Below, piece after piece: positions 1 to 8,951 of a DNA stretch of 64,000 bases. Numbering within the stretch: the first letter of the stretch is position 1; each line of letters opens with the position of its first letter. The stretch lies in NCBI RefSeq assembly GCF_900100375.1, contig NZ_FNEZ01000005.1, forward strand, positions 62,001-126,000, given 5' to 3'. A model generated the notes under the pieces. The model saw only the letters and a program-made list of their open reading frames with translations. It was not told the origin of the DNA and did no database searches. The position numbers were made by a program, and so were the translations under genes. Origin of the DNA: Flavobacterium noncentrifugens. Its GTDB lineage: Bacteria > Bacteroidota > Bacteroidia > Flavobacteriales > Flavobacteriaceae.

Positions 1-1365
1 CCGCGTGATATTTACGCTGAAAAATTACTGGCAGACGGAATCATCGATGCGAATTATGTGAAAGGGCTCGAAGACCAATACAAAGCGGTTCTCGAAGAAA
101 ACCTCGAAGCATCGCGCAAAAAAGATTTAACGATCATTACGCCGTTCATGCAAAACGAATGGCAGGGTTTTCACCAGGCAGACCAGGCAGAAATGCTGAT
201 GGCGACCGATACGACTTTCCCAAAAGAAAAACTCACGGAAATTGCAAAAGTGATCACCGAATTGCCTTCTGATAAAAAATTCATCAGCAAAATCTCCAAA
301 CTCATCAACGACCGCAAAACGATGTATTTCGAAACGGACAAACTCGATTGGGCGATGGCAGAATTGCTGGCTTACGGTTCATTATTGACCGAAGGTTACG
401 ATGTTCGGATCTCCGGGCAAGACGTAGAACGCGGAACATTTTCGCACCGCCACGCCGTTGTAAAAGTCGAAGATTCTGAAGAAGAAGTGATTTTATTGCA
501 GCAATTGCCGGAAGCCAAAGGAAAATTCAACATTTTCAATTCGCTGCTTTCTGAATACGGAGTCGTTGGTTTCGATTACGGTTATGCATTGGCAAGTCCG
601 AAAACACTCACGATCTGGGAAGCACAATTCGGGGATTTCTCGAACGGTGCGCAAATCATGATCGACCAGTACATTTCTGCTGCCGAAGACAAATGGAACA
701 ACCAAAACGGATTGGTCATGTTGCTGCCACACGGTTACGAAGGGCAAGGAGCAGAGCATTCCTCTGCCAGAATGGAGCGTTATTTACAGCAATGTGCCAA
801 CGAAAACATGTATGTTGCCGATTGTACAACGCCAGCGAATTTCTACCATTTGCTCAGAAGACAAATGAAAACGACGTTCAGAAAACCATTGATTGTATTC
901 ACACCGAAAAGTTTGTTGCGCCATCCATTAGTGGTTTCAACCGTTGATGAATTCGCAAACGGAAGCTTCCAGGAAGTCATCGACGACAGCACCATCGATA
1001 AAAAAGACGTAAAAACATTGGTGTTCTGCACCGGTAAATTCTATTACGATTTATTGGCAGAGCGCGAAGCCAAAGAAAGAAAAGATGTCGCATTGGTAAG
1101 AATCGAACAATTGTTTCCGCTGCCCATCGACCAATTACAGGAAATTATCGCTTTTTACCCAAATGCCGACGATTACGTTTGGGCACAGGAAGAGCCAAGA
1201 AATATGGGCGCTTACAGTTTTATGCTGATGAATTTCCATCTCGTAAAATTAAGGGTTGCCTCGTTAAAAGCCTACAGCGCGCCGGCTGCCGGAAGTTATG
1301 CCCGTTCTAAAAAACGCCATGCTGCGGCAGTTGCGATGGTTTTTGATAAAAATTTATTTAATTAG
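1..1365 (+). CDS. sucA: 2-oxoglutarate dehydrogenase E1 component, C-terminal part (5' end outside window)
   Basis: This is the thiamine-diphosphate-dependent E1 subunit, which decarboxylates 2-oxoglutarate in the TCA cycle and passes the succinyl group to the E2 lipoyl arm. The reading frame is open from base 1, so about 454 C-terminal residues are seen and the N-terminal half is missing. Family hallmarks are HGYEGQGAEHSSARMER, the following NFYHLLRRQ stretch, KPLIVFTPKSLLRHP and the closing EEPRNMGAYSFM segment. The E2 gene follows 131 bases downstream in the same direction. The TAG stop at 1363-1365 overlaps the first bases of an intergenic repeat. Identification is secure; only the 5' limit is unknown. 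Confidence 0.96.
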   Translation, partial: PRDIYAEKLLADGIIDANYVKGLEDQYKAVLEENLEASRKKDLTIITPFMQNEWQGFHQADQAEMLMATDTTFPKEKLTEIAKVITELPSDKKFISKISKLINDRKTMYFETDKLDWAMAELLAYGSLLTEGYDVRISGQDVERGTFSHRHAVVKVEDSEEEVILLQQLPEAKGKFNIFNSLLSEYGVVGFDYGYALASPKTLTIWEAQFGDFSNGAQIMIDQYISAAEDKWNNQNGLVMLLPHGYEGQGAEHSSARMERYLQQCANENMYVADCTTPANFYHLLRRQMKTTFRKPLIVFTPKSLLRHPLVVSTVDEFANGSFQEVIDDSTIDKKDVKTLVFCTGKFYYDLLAEREAKERKDVALVRIEQLFPLPIDQLQEIIAFYPNADDYVWAQEEPRNMGAYSFMLMNFHLVKLRVASLKAYSAPAAGSYARSKKRHAAAVAMVFDKNLFN

Positions 1366-1446
1366 GAGCTGTTTCCTGCTGTCCGCTGTATCTTTTGTTC
1401 CGCTTTGCTGCACAAAAGGATGCCGCTTCCATCAGGGCTAGGGCTA
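1364..1446 (+). repeat. Intergenic structured repeat, subfamily A, copy A1
   Basis: The element begins AGGAGCTGTTTCC and ends CAGGGCTAGGGCTA. Its centre is a hairpin ATCTTTTGT / ACAAAAGGAT around a TCCGCTTTGCTGC loop, preceded by CCGCTGT and followed by GCCGCTTCCATC. The same ends and core recur at 15702, 29142, 38588 and 40672. The first two bases are the last two of the sucA stop codon. The element fills most of the sucA-sucB gap. Confidence 0.8.
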
Positions 1447-1496
1447 ACGAATTCTAAGAAACAACAGAAAATATAAAAACCATAAAGTAAGAAATT

Positions 1497-2756
1497 ATGA
1501 TTTTAGAAATGAAAGTGCCTTCACCAGGCGAATCGATCACCGAAGTTGAAATTGCAACCTGGCTTGTAAAAGACGGCGATTATGTAGAAAAAGACCAGGC
1601 GATCGCCGAAGTCGATTCAGACAAAGCAACCCTTGAATTGCCGGCAGAAGCTGCGGGAATCATCACGTTAAAAGCCGAAGAAGGCGATGCGGTAAAAGTA
1701 GGACAGGTCGTTTGCTTAATCGATACCGAAGGTGCAAAACCGGCTGGATCAGCTCCGGCGGCAGAAGTAAAACCAGCTGCTGAAGCCCCAAAAGAAGAAG
1801 CGAAAGCCGAAACTCCAAAAGTGGAGGAACCTAAAAAAGTAGAATCACAATCAGCGCCAGCTCCGGCAGCGACATACGCTACAGGAACGCCATCACCGGC
1901 TGCTAAAAAAATACTCGATGAGAAAAACATCGCACCTTCAACCCTTTCCGGGACAGGAAAAGACGGAAGAATCACCAAAGACGATGCAGTAAACGCTGTA
2001 CCGTCTATGGGAACGCCAACTGGCGGAAACCGCGGTTCAGAACGTACGAAATTGTCGATGTTGCGTCGCAAAGTAGCTGAAAGACTCGTCGCCGCGAAAA
2101 ACGAAACCGCGATGTTAACGACTTTCAATGAAGTCAACATGACGCCAATCAATGCGATCAGAAACGAATACAAAGATGCGTTCAAAGCAAAACATGGCGG
2201 ACTCGGGCTTGGTTACATGTCTTTCTTTACAAAAGCGGTGACCAGAGCATTAAAATTGTTCCCGGACGTCAACTCGATGATCGACGGAAATGAAAAAATA
2301 TCTTACGATTTTGCCGATATTTCCATCGCAGTTTCCGGACCAAAAGGGTTAATGGTTCCCGTTGTAAGAAATGCAGAAACGCTTTCTTTCCGCGGCATCG
2401 AAACAGAAATCAAACGCTTGGCTTTGCGCGCGCGCGATGGCCAAATTACCGTTGACGACATGACCGGCGGAACATTTACCATTACAAATGGGGGTGTTTT
2501 CGGAAGCATGCTGTCTACGCCAATCATCAATCCGCCACAATCCGGAATTTTGGGAATGCACAACATTATCGAGCGCCCGATCGCCGTAAACGGTAAAGTA
2601 GAAATCCATCCAATGATGTATGTCGCTTTGTCTTATGATCACAGGATCATCGACGGACGCGAATCGGTTGGTTTCCTTGTAGCGGTAAAAGAAGGTTTGG
2701 AAAATCCTGGCGAATTGCTGATGAATAACGATCCGAAGAAAGCATTGGAGCTTTAG
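1497..2756 (+). CDS. sucB: Dihydrolipoyllysine-residue succinyltransferase (E2 of 2-oxoglutarate dehydrogenase)
   Basis: E2 core of the 2-oxoglutarate dehydrogenase complex, 419 aa; it transfers the succinyl group from lipoate to CoA. Domains in order: an N-terminal lipoyl domain with the lipoylated lysine in [10 protein letters not shown] (Lys43), an Ala/Pro/Glu/Lys-rich flexible linker (about 82-130), a peripheral subunit-binding domain ([15 protein letters not shown] to [11 protein letters not shown]), and the C-terminal acyltransferase domain ending in the catalytic [10 protein letters not shown] motif (His/Asp). The length is usual for the family. It follows sucA, so E1 and E2 are probably co-transcribed across the intervening repeat. 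A strong terminator follows the stop. Confidence 0.97.
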   Translation: MILEMKVPSPGESITEVEIATWLVKDGDYVEKDQAIAEVDSDKATLELPAEAAGIITLKAEEGDAVKVGQVVCLIDTEGAKPAGSAPAAEVKPAAEAPKEEAKAETPKVEEPKKVESQSAPAPAATYATGTPSPAAKKILDEKNIAPSTLSGTGKDGRITKDDAVNAVPSMGTPTGGNRGSERTKLSMLRRKVAERLVAAKNETAMLTTFNEVNMTPINAIRNEYKDAFKAKHGGLGLGYMSFFTKAVTRALKLFPDVNSMIDGNEKISYDFADISIAVSGPKGLMVPVVRNAETLSFRGIETEIKRLALRARDGQITVDDMTGGTFTITNGGVFGSMLSTPIINPPQSGILGMHNIIERPIAVNGKVEIHPMMYVALSYDHRIIDGRESVGFLVAVKEGLENPGELLMNNDPKKALEL

Positions 2757-2786
2757 GTCATTGCAAGAAACGAAGCAATCTAAATA

Positions 2787-2818
2787 AAAAAATCCCGTTC
2801 GATTGAGCGGGATTTTTT
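2787..2818. terminator. Bidirectional rho-independent terminator
   Basis: The stem is AAAAAATCCCGTTC (2787-2800) / GAGCGGGATTTTTT (2805-2818) with a GATT loop. Runs of A and T on both sides let it serve sucB (+) and the convergent gene ending at 2836 (-). Confidence 0.8.
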
Positions 2819-2835
2819 GTTGATGAAGAGCGCGT

Positions 2836-5169
2836 TTACGCTTTGATCAATTTAAATGTTTTTGATTTTCCATCAGAAATGACTTTTGCAAAATACAATC
2901 CGTTCGATAAAAACGACAAATCGATTGTGGTCTTGATGTTTTTGACGGTTTCCGAATGGATGATTTTTCCTGAAACGTCATAAAATTGGACACTATCAAT
3001 AAGCTGTTTATCGGAAAAAATCGTCCAGTTATCTTGAACCGGATTCGGATAACTGCTAAAACCGAATGAATCAAAATCGGCTGCAGCCAAAGCAGAAACA
3101 AATTCGGTAGTACAAATATCTGTTACAATGGCTGGGTTAAAATCGAAGTAAATTTCGGCTGTATTCGGAATAATATCTCCAATTGCAAATCCAGGCTTTG
3201 GCTTAACCTGAAAGGCAATGTAGCCTTTTCCGACATCGGTATTTTCTACAGATGGCGGTAAGTTTATCGCGGCAAATGTCCATGTCAGTTTGTTGTCAAC
3301 CCGATCTAAAAAACAATTGGAACTCGTTGCCGTCATCTTAACCGAAGCCGGGTCGAGTTTTTCGTCCAGCATATCCTCGACTTTAACATTTATCGCATGA
3401 GCAGTTCCTGTATTTTCGAAACGAATGGTGTAGGTCAGATAATCATCTGCTCCAAACGCGGCATGCAGGATCTTTCCTCCATGACTTTCCATTTTATTGT
3501 TTGGATCATACGCGCCAATTACTGTCATCGTAAGGGAATCGTTATTATTCGACGTATTAATATCACCAGCAGGAAGATTTGCCGTTACTGTGTTTGTCAG
3601 CTGATCTCCAAGATTTACGGTTGGCATTACAGGAACCTGACACGTTACCCTAACCTGACGGGTTTCGAAAGGCTGTAAATCTGAAAACGATAAGCTAAAT
3701 CCAGTTTCGGTTCGAATGGCGTCAGGGGCAGAAATATCGGTTATGGTGAGGAGTGGGTCTTTTGTAAAAAGGAGGTTTCCTGAGCTTAATGTGACCGGAG
3801 AATTATTTGTAAAAAGTACTTCGTTGACATATCTGAAACCGGGTCTTGGCTGGGTGTAAGCATATATTTTTGTAGAAACATCTGTGTATGGGCTCGCATG
3901 GACAGCGAAATTATAGTTGCTAATGCCTGAAGCAGGAACGGAAACATTGAAATAGGCAGCCGGACTGATAGTGTAATTAGCTGCCACATCGCCATCTACT
4001 ACAAAACCTACGTTATAGGTATTCGACAGGTTGTTATCCTGCAACGATAAATGCGCACCACTGGTAATGTTATGCATGCTGTTGTTAGTGTCATACTGAA
4101 ATCCTCCTCGGGAAAAATCAACTTCCGACGCATCTTTAACATTGTTATTATTGGTGTCAAGAAAAGCATTAAAAGTCATCATGCCGCTGCTGGTAAGTTG
4201 ATAGCTGTATGGAATGACAGACTGGGTTGTGCGGTTTAAATTCCGGCCTGAAAGTAAAATGAAACCGTTGATGTACCCATTGTCAATTTCCCGTTGCGTA
4301 ATCACGTGTATTCCGCTGTAGGCACTGTTATTTGAAGTTCCGGCAGGAAGCAGATCAATGAATGAGCCGATAATGTTCATAGATATGCTTGTGGCTGTTA
4401 CCATCGTACAATTAATGTTTGTTCTGTTCACAATGGTCATCTGGTAATTAACAGTATCACCCGCGTTTAATAATCCGTCATTGTTGAAATCGGAATAGTT
4501 GCCGTTGAGTTCCATTCCAAGATCCGGGCACGAAGGATTTGCAATTTGCAGTGACACAATTTCCGACCTGCATCCAGTCACTGCATCGGTATATTCAAAT
4601 TCTAATAATGAAGAAGCCGAGGCGGAAAAAAAAACCGTTCCATTGGGACTGCTTGCTATGGTTTGGACTGCACTTCCATTGATGGTATATTGAAGAGAAG
4701 TGATGCGTCCCTGCGGAAGTCCGGATATAATTACAGATGAAAAATTTTCTGGGCATGTTGGTGTCGTTGCGGATACCTGAAACTCAGGAGCGGCGCAATC
4801 TCCAATAAATACGGTAACAGTGCCAATATTACAGAGAAAAGGTATTAGGATGTCGCAAATTTGGTATTTCAGACGATAACGGCCATTGGGTATTGTTGCT
4901 TGTGAGAGGATTATGGAACCATCAGGAGAAAGATTGATGTTTGGGTTTTCGGTACCGATTTGTACGAGCGTGACATTGGATAGAGTCGCAGGCTCTTCGT
5001 TATGTATATCGTTGTCGAGCACATTTGTTGTTGAGATTTGACCAATGTTGCCATTTTCAAATACAACACGGTCATTATGAACCAACAGTATGGGTTGGGC
5101 ACTTACAAAACCCTGCATGAAAAGCATACAGGCAAAAAACAGGACTCTGAAAAAGTATTTTAGTTTCAT
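2836..5169 (-). CDS. T9SS type A sorting-domain protein with conserved-repeat (DUF11/DUF7619-like) domains
   Basis: Large secreted or surface protein, 777 aa. A classical signal peptide (MKLKYFFRVLFFACMLFMQG, cut after VSAQ) is followed by beta-rich domains. An Asn/Asp-rich middle part (DTNNNNVKDASEVD) may bind calcium. A domain near residues 560-690 starts YDPNNKMESHGGKI, includes YTIRFENTGTAHA and ends TAEIYFDFNPAIVTD; this is typical of DUF11-related and DUF7619 repeats. The last ~80 residues form a T9SS type A sorting domain (SYPNPVQDNW ... VSGKII ... LSNGLYFAKVISDGKSKTFKLIK), which is cleaved and used for cell-surface attachment. The ligand or adhesion target cannot be told. It is transcribed alone. 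Confidence 0.85.
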   Translation of the reverse strand: MKLKYFFRVLFFACMLFMQGFVSAQPILLVHNDRVVFENGNIGQISTTNVLDNDIHNEEPATLSNVTLVQIGTENPNINLSPDGSIILSQATIPNGRYRLKYQICDILIPFLCNIGTVTVFIGDCAAPEFQVSATTPTCPENFSSVIISGLPQGRITSLQYTINGSAVQTIASSPNGTVFFSASASSLLEFEYTDAVTGCRSEIVSLQIANPSCPDLGMELNGNYSDFNNDGLLNAGDTVNYQMTIVNRTNINCTMVTATSISMNIIGSFIDLLPAGTSNNSAYSGIHVITQREIDNGYINGFILLSGRNLNRTTQSVIPYSYQLTSSGMMTFNAFLDTNNNNVKDASEVDFSRGGFQYDTNNSMHNITSGAHLSLQDNNLSNTYNVGFVVDGDVAANYTISPAAYFNVSVPASGISNYNFAVHASPYTDVSTKIYAYTQPRPGFRYVNEVLFTNNSPVTLSSGNLLFTKDPLLTITDISAPDAIRTETGFSLSFSDLQPFETRQVRVTCQVPVMPTVNLGDQLTNTVTANLPAGDINTSNNNDSLTMTVIGAYDPNNKMESHGGKILHAAFGADDYLTYTIRFENTGTAHAINVKVEDMLDEKLDPASVKMTATSSNCFLDRVDNKLTWTFAAINLPPSVENTDVGKGYIAFQVKPKPGFAIGDIIPNTAEIYFDFNPAIVTDICTTEFVSALAAADFDSFGFSSYPNPVQDNWTIFSDKQLIDSVQFYDVSGKIIHSETVKNIKTTIDLSFLSNGLYFAKVISDGKSKTFKLIKA

Positions 5170-5193
5170 GATTCATTATTAAGATGTTACGCA

Positions 5194-5201
5194 CAAATAT
5201 A
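5194..5201 (-). promoter_or_regulatory. Candidate flavobacterial -7 element for the T9SS protein gene
   Basis: CAAATATA on the plus strand reads TATATTTG on the minus strand, matching TAnnTTTG 24 bases before the start codon. No clear -33 TTG at the usual distance. Confidence 0.4.
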
Positions 5202-5266
5202 AATGCAAAATGAATACCCCGTCATTACTAATGAGTAAACGCTTGTTTTGAATTAGAATTCGATTT

Positions 5267-5704
5267 TTAAATTAAATACAAATACCGATTCTCATAATCA
5301 ATAACCGCTTTTCCATGAATCAAAACATCTGCTCCAATAATCCCTTGAACCGGTTTCACTTTATGCTGTTCCAAAGCCGAATTCACATGTGATAAATCAA
5401 AGATCACCAGATTGAAATCGTCATTTTTCCAATTCCCAAGCTTTAATTTATTCATTTTTGCAATTTGCGTAAACATCCCGATCGCTCCGGCACCGGCAGC
5501 TTTGGTCTTTGAATTCCCGGCGGCGAGCTTAAACAATTCAATGCTTTCAAAGCCCACACAACTGTTCGATGCGCCAGTGTCCAGGATAAAATCACCTTTG
5601 ACATTGTTGATTGTAGCTTTAATCAGCAAGTGATGCGTTTTGGTCACTTTGAATTTAATTTTTTTATATTTTTCCTTTTTCAGGATGTCGTACAGGTCTT
5701 TCAT
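5267..5704 (-). CDS. Retropepsin-like aspartic protease, single domain
   Basis: Short protein (145 aa) with the features of a clan AA retropepsin. The catalytic Asp is in FILDTGASNS (Asp42). A beta-rich flap region follows, then the second family signature GIIGADVLIHGKAVIDYENRYLYLI near the C terminus. Proteases of this type dimerise so that each chain supplies one aspartate. No signal peptide or membrane segment is visible, so a cytoplasmic location is likely. The natural substrate is unknown. The gene stands alone between the T9SS gene and the divergent tatD-like gene and shows no retroelement genes around it, so it is a chromosomal homologue and not part of a mobile element. Confidence 0.8.
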   Translation of the reverse strand: MKDLYDILKKEKYKKIKFKVTKTHHLLIKATINNVKGDFILDTGASNSCVGFESIELFKLAAGNSKTKAAGAGAIGMFTQIAKMNKLKLGNWKNDDFNLVIFDLSHVNSALEQHKVKPVQGIIGADVLIHGKAVIDYENRYLYLI

Positions 5705-5720
5705 ATTGCGAATTGATTCC

Positions 5721-5728
5721 CAAATATA
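5721..5728 (-). promoter_or_regulatory. Candidate -7 element for the retropepsin-like gene
   Basis: CAAATATA (TATATTTG on the minus strand) lies 16 bases before the start codon. No convincing -33 element was seen. Confidence 0.35.
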
Positions 5729-5771
5729 GGGGAATTATTGGGGAATAAAAGCGCCTTTCAAACCAAAAAGT

Positions 5772-5779
5772 TACCTTTG
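5772..5779 (+). promoter_or_regulatory. Candidate -7 element for the tatD-family gene
   Basis: TACCTTTG matches TAnnTTTG and lies 18 bases before the ATG at 5798. It supports that start over the in-frame ATG at 5738, which would lie upstream of the promoter. Confidence 0.4.
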
Positions 5780-5797
5780 CAAATTCAAAATCACATT

Positions 5798-6565
5798 ATG
5801 ATTGTTACCGATACGCATACCCATCTTTACAGCGATGAATTTTCAGACGATAGAAATGAAGTGATTCAACGCGCGATCGACAAAGGCGTTACTAGATTTT
5901 TTATTCCGGCAATTGATTCCACTTGCACCGAATCAATGTATGCACTCGAAACACAGTTTCCCGAAAATGTTTTCCTGATGATGGGCCTGCATCCGGTGTA
6001 TGTCAAAGAAAATTATGAAGCTGAACTCGCTTTTGTTGAAGCCGAACTCGCCCGAAGGAAATTTTACGCCGTCGGTGAAATTGGTATCGATTTGTATTGG
6101 GACAAAACCACACTTGGCATCCAGCAAATCGCTTTCAGAAAGCAAATCCAGCTCGCAAAACAATACAAACTCCCTATAAACATTCATTGCCGCGAAGCAT
6201 TCGACGAAATTTTCGAGATTTTGGAAGAAGAAAAATCTCCGGAACTTTCTGGGATTTTCCATTGCTTTACCGGAAATTACGAACAGGCATTACAAGCCAT
6301 TTCCTGCGGAATGAAACTCGGTATCGGCGGTGTCGTCACATTCAAAAACGGAAAGATCGACCAATTCTTAAACCAGATCAACATCCGAAACATCGTACTC
6401 GAAACTGATTCGCCTTACCTCGCACCGGTTCCTTTCCGCGGCAAGCGCAATGAAAGCAGTTATATCGTAAATGTTGTTAACAAACTTGCAGAGATTTACG
6501 ACATTTCGCCTGAAGAAGTCGCCCGCATCACGACCGAAAATTCGAAAGCAATTTTTGGCATTTAA
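5798..6565 (+). CDS. TatD family metal-dependent hydrolase (DNase)
   Basis: TIM-barrel metallohydrolase of 255 aa. TatD proteins are 3'-5' exonucleases that act in DNA repair and nucleic-acid turnover. The N-terminal metal-binding HxH is in DTHTHLYSDEF. Further signatures are GEIGIDLYWD, INIHCREAFDE, the HCFTG segment and VLETDSPYLAP, in the family order. The start at MIVTDTHTHL is chosen because the family begins there and a -7 promoter element lies between this ATG and the upstream one. It runs toward the acyltransferase gene 69 bases downstream. The family is clear, but the exact substrate among TatD paralogues is not. Confidence 0.92.
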   Translation: MIVTDTHTHLYSDEFSDDRNEVIQRAIDKGVTRFFIPAIDSTCTESMYALETQFPENVFLMMGLHPVYVKENYEAELAFVEAELARRKFYAVGEIGIDLYWDKTTLGIQQIAFRKQIQLAKQYKLPINIHCREAFDEIFEILEEEKSPELSGIFHCFTGNYEQALQAISCGMKLGIGGVVTFKNGKIDQFLNQINIRNIVLETDSPYLAPVPFRGKRNESSYIVNVVNKLAEIYDISPEEVARITTENSKAIFGI

Positions 6566-6634
6566 TGCAGAAACCCGAAAAAAATTTCAATAAAATTTCG
6601 TTCTTTTGTGAATGCCTAAATAAAATGAACAAAA

Positions 6635-7768
6635 ATGCAGAAATTTGACGCGATTCGTCCTTTCTATGACGCCGAGATCAATGAGAACATCCAGAAAGCC
6701 GTAAACCATCCGATGATGAAAGCGCTGATGGATTTTACCTTTCCCGATGTAGATGATGAAGTTTGGAAAGAACAACTCCGGAAAACCCATTCGATCCGCG
6801 ATTTCCAGTGTAATTTTATTTACCAGTCAGTTCAAAAAGTGCTTGAAAGAAGCTCTGACGGACTTACGACTTCGGGTTTCGAGAACTTAGAAAAAAACAC
6901 GGCTTACCTTTTTATATCGAACCACCGCGACATCATCCTCGATACATCGTTGCTCAATGCCAGTCTTTTTGACCATGGATTGGTGATGACAGCTTCGGCG
7001 ATTGGCGACAATCTGGTGAAGAAATCGTTCCTTTTGGCCTTGTCCAAACTCAACAGGAACTTTTTGGTTCAAAGGGGTTTGCCACCGCGCGAATTGCTGC
7101 AAAGCTCGAAATTAATGTCGGAATACATCGCCCAACTGCTGCTGCGCGAAAACCGTTCGGTTTGGATTGCACAGCGCGAAGGCAGGACGAAAGATGGCAA
7201 CGATGCCACGCATCCGGGTGTTTTGAAAATGCTTGCCATGGCATCGGATGAAACGAATCTGATGGATTACTTTAAGAAAGTAAAGATTGTTCCGGTGTCG
7301 ATTTCATACGAATACGACCCAACAGATGCTTTGAAAATGCCGCAATTGCGCGCCGAAGCAAACAACCAGATCTACATCAAAGAGAAAAATGAGGATTTCA
7401 TGACTTTGCTCAGCGGAATTATGGGACAAAAGAAACGCATCCACATTCACGTAGGTGATGTTCTCTATACAGAACTCGACCAAATCGCTGCCGAATTTGA
7501 CAATTCAAACAAACAAATTCAGGCATTGGCACAGGTTATTGATGATTCCATCCTGAATTCGTATAAACTTTGGCCAACAAATTACATCGCTTACGACATT
7601 TTGAATAAGACCGATAAATTCTCCGATAAATATACCGAAAACGAAAAATCATTGTTTGAAAGAAGGCTCGAAATCCGCATCGACGAAAACAATCCTATAG
7701 AAATGCAGGGCTTTTTGGCGATGTATGCAAATCCGGTCGTCAACAAAATGAAATATGAAAATGTCTGA
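6635..7768 (+). CDS. 1-acyl-glycerol-3-phosphate acyltransferase-like (PlsB/PlsC superfamily)
   Basis: Protein of 377 aa with the glycerolipid acyltransferase fold. The catalytic H-x4-D motif is in ISNHRDIILD, and WIAQREGRTKDGNDATHPG is a block-III-like glycerol-phosphate binding segment. The protein is longer than typical PlsC (about 240 aa) because of extra N- and C-terminal parts, as in the Bacteroidota acyltransferases that resemble PlsB. It should act at the inner membrane in phospholipid or other acyl-lipid synthesis, but the acceptor cannot be told. Its 3' end overlaps the asparaginase gene by a few bases, suggesting translational coupling. Confidence 0.85.
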   Translation: MQKFDAIRPFYDAEINENIQKAVNHPMMKALMDFTFPDVDDEVWKEQLRKTHSIRDFQCNFIYQSVQKVLERSSDGLTTSGFENLEKNTAYLFISNHRDIILDTSLLNASLFDHGLVMTASAIGDNLVKKSFLLALSKLNRNFLVQRGLPPRELLQSSKLMSEYIAQLLLRENRSVWIAQREGRTKDGNDATHPGVLKMLAMASDETNLMDYFKKVKIVPVSISYEYDPTDALKMPQLRAEANNQIYIKEKNEDFMTLLSGIMGQKKRIHIHVGDVLYTELDQIAAEFDNSNKQIQALAQVIDDSILNSYKLWPTNYIAYDILNKTDKFSDKYTENEKSLFERRLEIRIDENNPIEMQGFLAMYANPVVNKMKYENV

Positions 7769-8789
7769 GCAACCGGCCATTTTACTGATTTATACCGGCG
7801 GAACCATCGGGATGATGAAGGATTTTGAAACTGGCGCTTTAAAGGCGTTCAACTTTAGCAAACTGTTGCAAAAAATTCCTGAACTGAAGCAGCTTGATTG
7901 CCGGATCGAAACGATTTCATTCGAAAATCCGATCGATTCTTCGAATATGAACCCGCAAAAATGGGTCAAGATTGCGACGATCATTGAGAACAACTACCAT
8001 GATTTTGACGGTTTTGTCGTTTTGCACGGATCAGATACAATGTCTTATTCGGCTTCAGCGTTGAGCTTCATGCTTGAAAATCTGGCGAAGCCTGTCGTAT
8101 TTACCGGATCGCAACTGCCAATTGGGGATTTGCGTACCGATGCGAAAGAAAACCTGATTACGGCCATACAGATTGCATCGCTTCAGCATAAAAACAAACC
8201 GGTGATCAATGAAGTCTGTTTGTATTTTGAGTACAAATTGTACCGCGGAAATCGCACCACAAAGATCAATGCCGAACATTTCAATGCGTTTGCATCGCCA
8301 AATTATCCGCCTTTAGCCGAATCCGGTGTGCATCTGAAAATCAATAACGATCTGATGCTTCCGAAAAACGGCTCAAAAAAAATTATTTTCCATAAAGAAC
8401 TCGACGACAATGTGGTTATTGTAAAAATGTTTCCGGGCATTAATGAATCGGTGCTTTCTGCAATTCTGCAAATTCCGAACCTCAAAGGAATGGTGCTTGA
8501 AACCTACGGATCAGGAAATGCGCCCACAGATGAATGGCTGATTTTGGCCCTGAAAAAAGCAATCAAATCCGGGCTTCATGTGGTGAACGTCACGCAATGT
8601 TCAGGCGGAAGCGTTAGCATGGGCCAATATGAAACCAGTACTTCACTCAAAAAAATCGGAGTAATTTCAGGAAAAGACAGCACCACCGAAGCGGCAATTT
8701 CGAAACTGATGTATTTGCTTGGGCAGCAAGTGGCCCCAAATGTTTTCAAAACCATTTATGAAACGTCGATACGCGGCGAATTGTCATAA
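7761..8789 (+). CDS. ansA: Type I (cytoplasmic) L-asparaginase
   Basis: Converts asparagine to aspartate and ammonia. The protein has about 342 aa and no signal peptide, as expected for the cytoplasmic type I enzyme. Active-site signatures are IYTGGTIGM at the N terminus with the nucleophilic Thr, VLHGSDTMSYSASALSFML with the second catalytic Thr-Asp pair, and FTGSQLPIGDLRTDAKENL. The start is ambiguous between ATG at 7755 and ATG at 7761; the second gives the MSEQ start and still overlaps the previous gene. It is probably co-transcribed with the acyltransferase. No functional link between the two is obvious. Confidence 0.93.
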   Translation: MSEQPAILLIYTGGTIGMMKDFETGALKAFNFSKLLQKIPELKQLDCRIETISFENPIDSSNMNPQKWVKIATIIENNYHDFDGFVVLHGSDTMSYSASALSFMLENLAKPVVFTGSQLPIGDLRTDAKENLITAIQIASLQHKNKPVINEVCLYFEYKLYRGNRTTKINAEHFNAFASPNYPPLAESGVHLKINNDLMLPKNGSKKIIFHKELDDNVVIVKMFPGINESVLSAILQIPNLKGMVLETYGSGNAPTDEWLILALKKAIKSGLHVVNVTQCSGGSVSMGQYETSTSLKKIGVISGKDSTTEAAISKLMYLLGQQVAPNVFKTIYETSIRGELS

Positions 8790-8851
8790 TTTTTCACAGA
8801 TTATATTTCGATAACTGGGATTTTTTCGTGTTCTTTGCAGCCGTTACAATT

Positions 8852-8942
8852 AGAGAGGTGGCCGAGTGGTCGAAGGCGCACGCCTGGAAAGTGTGTATAC
8901 TCCACAAGGGTATCGTGGGTTCGAATCCCATCCTCTCTGCCA
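8852..8942 (+). tRNA. tRNA-Ser (anticodon GGA)
   Basis: The acceptor stem is AGAGAGG (8852-8858) / CCTCTCT (8932-8938), with discriminator G and an encoded CCA at 8940-8942. The D-arm is GCCGAGTGGTCGAAGGC, the anticodon loop CTGGAAA gives GGA, and the TPsiC arm is GGGTTCGAATCCC. A long variable arm, as in class II tRNAs, supports serine. It reads UCC and UCU codons. Confidence 0.97.
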
Positions 8943-8951
8943 AAGAAAATC

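Noticed and set aside
1580..2185. 201-residue minus-strand frame opposite sucB
   Set aside because: Its Ala/Ser/Gly-rich product mirrors the Ala/Pro/Lys linker of E2 in the antisense frame; no promoter or motif.
5267..5704. Retroelement or retron remnant around the retropepsin gene
   Set aside because: No reverse transcriptase, RNase H or terminal repeats nearby.
8852..8942. tRNA-Ser as an integration site of a genomic island
   Set aside because: No integrase, no direct repeat of the tRNA 3' end, and ordinary genes (nhaA, PAP2) downstream.
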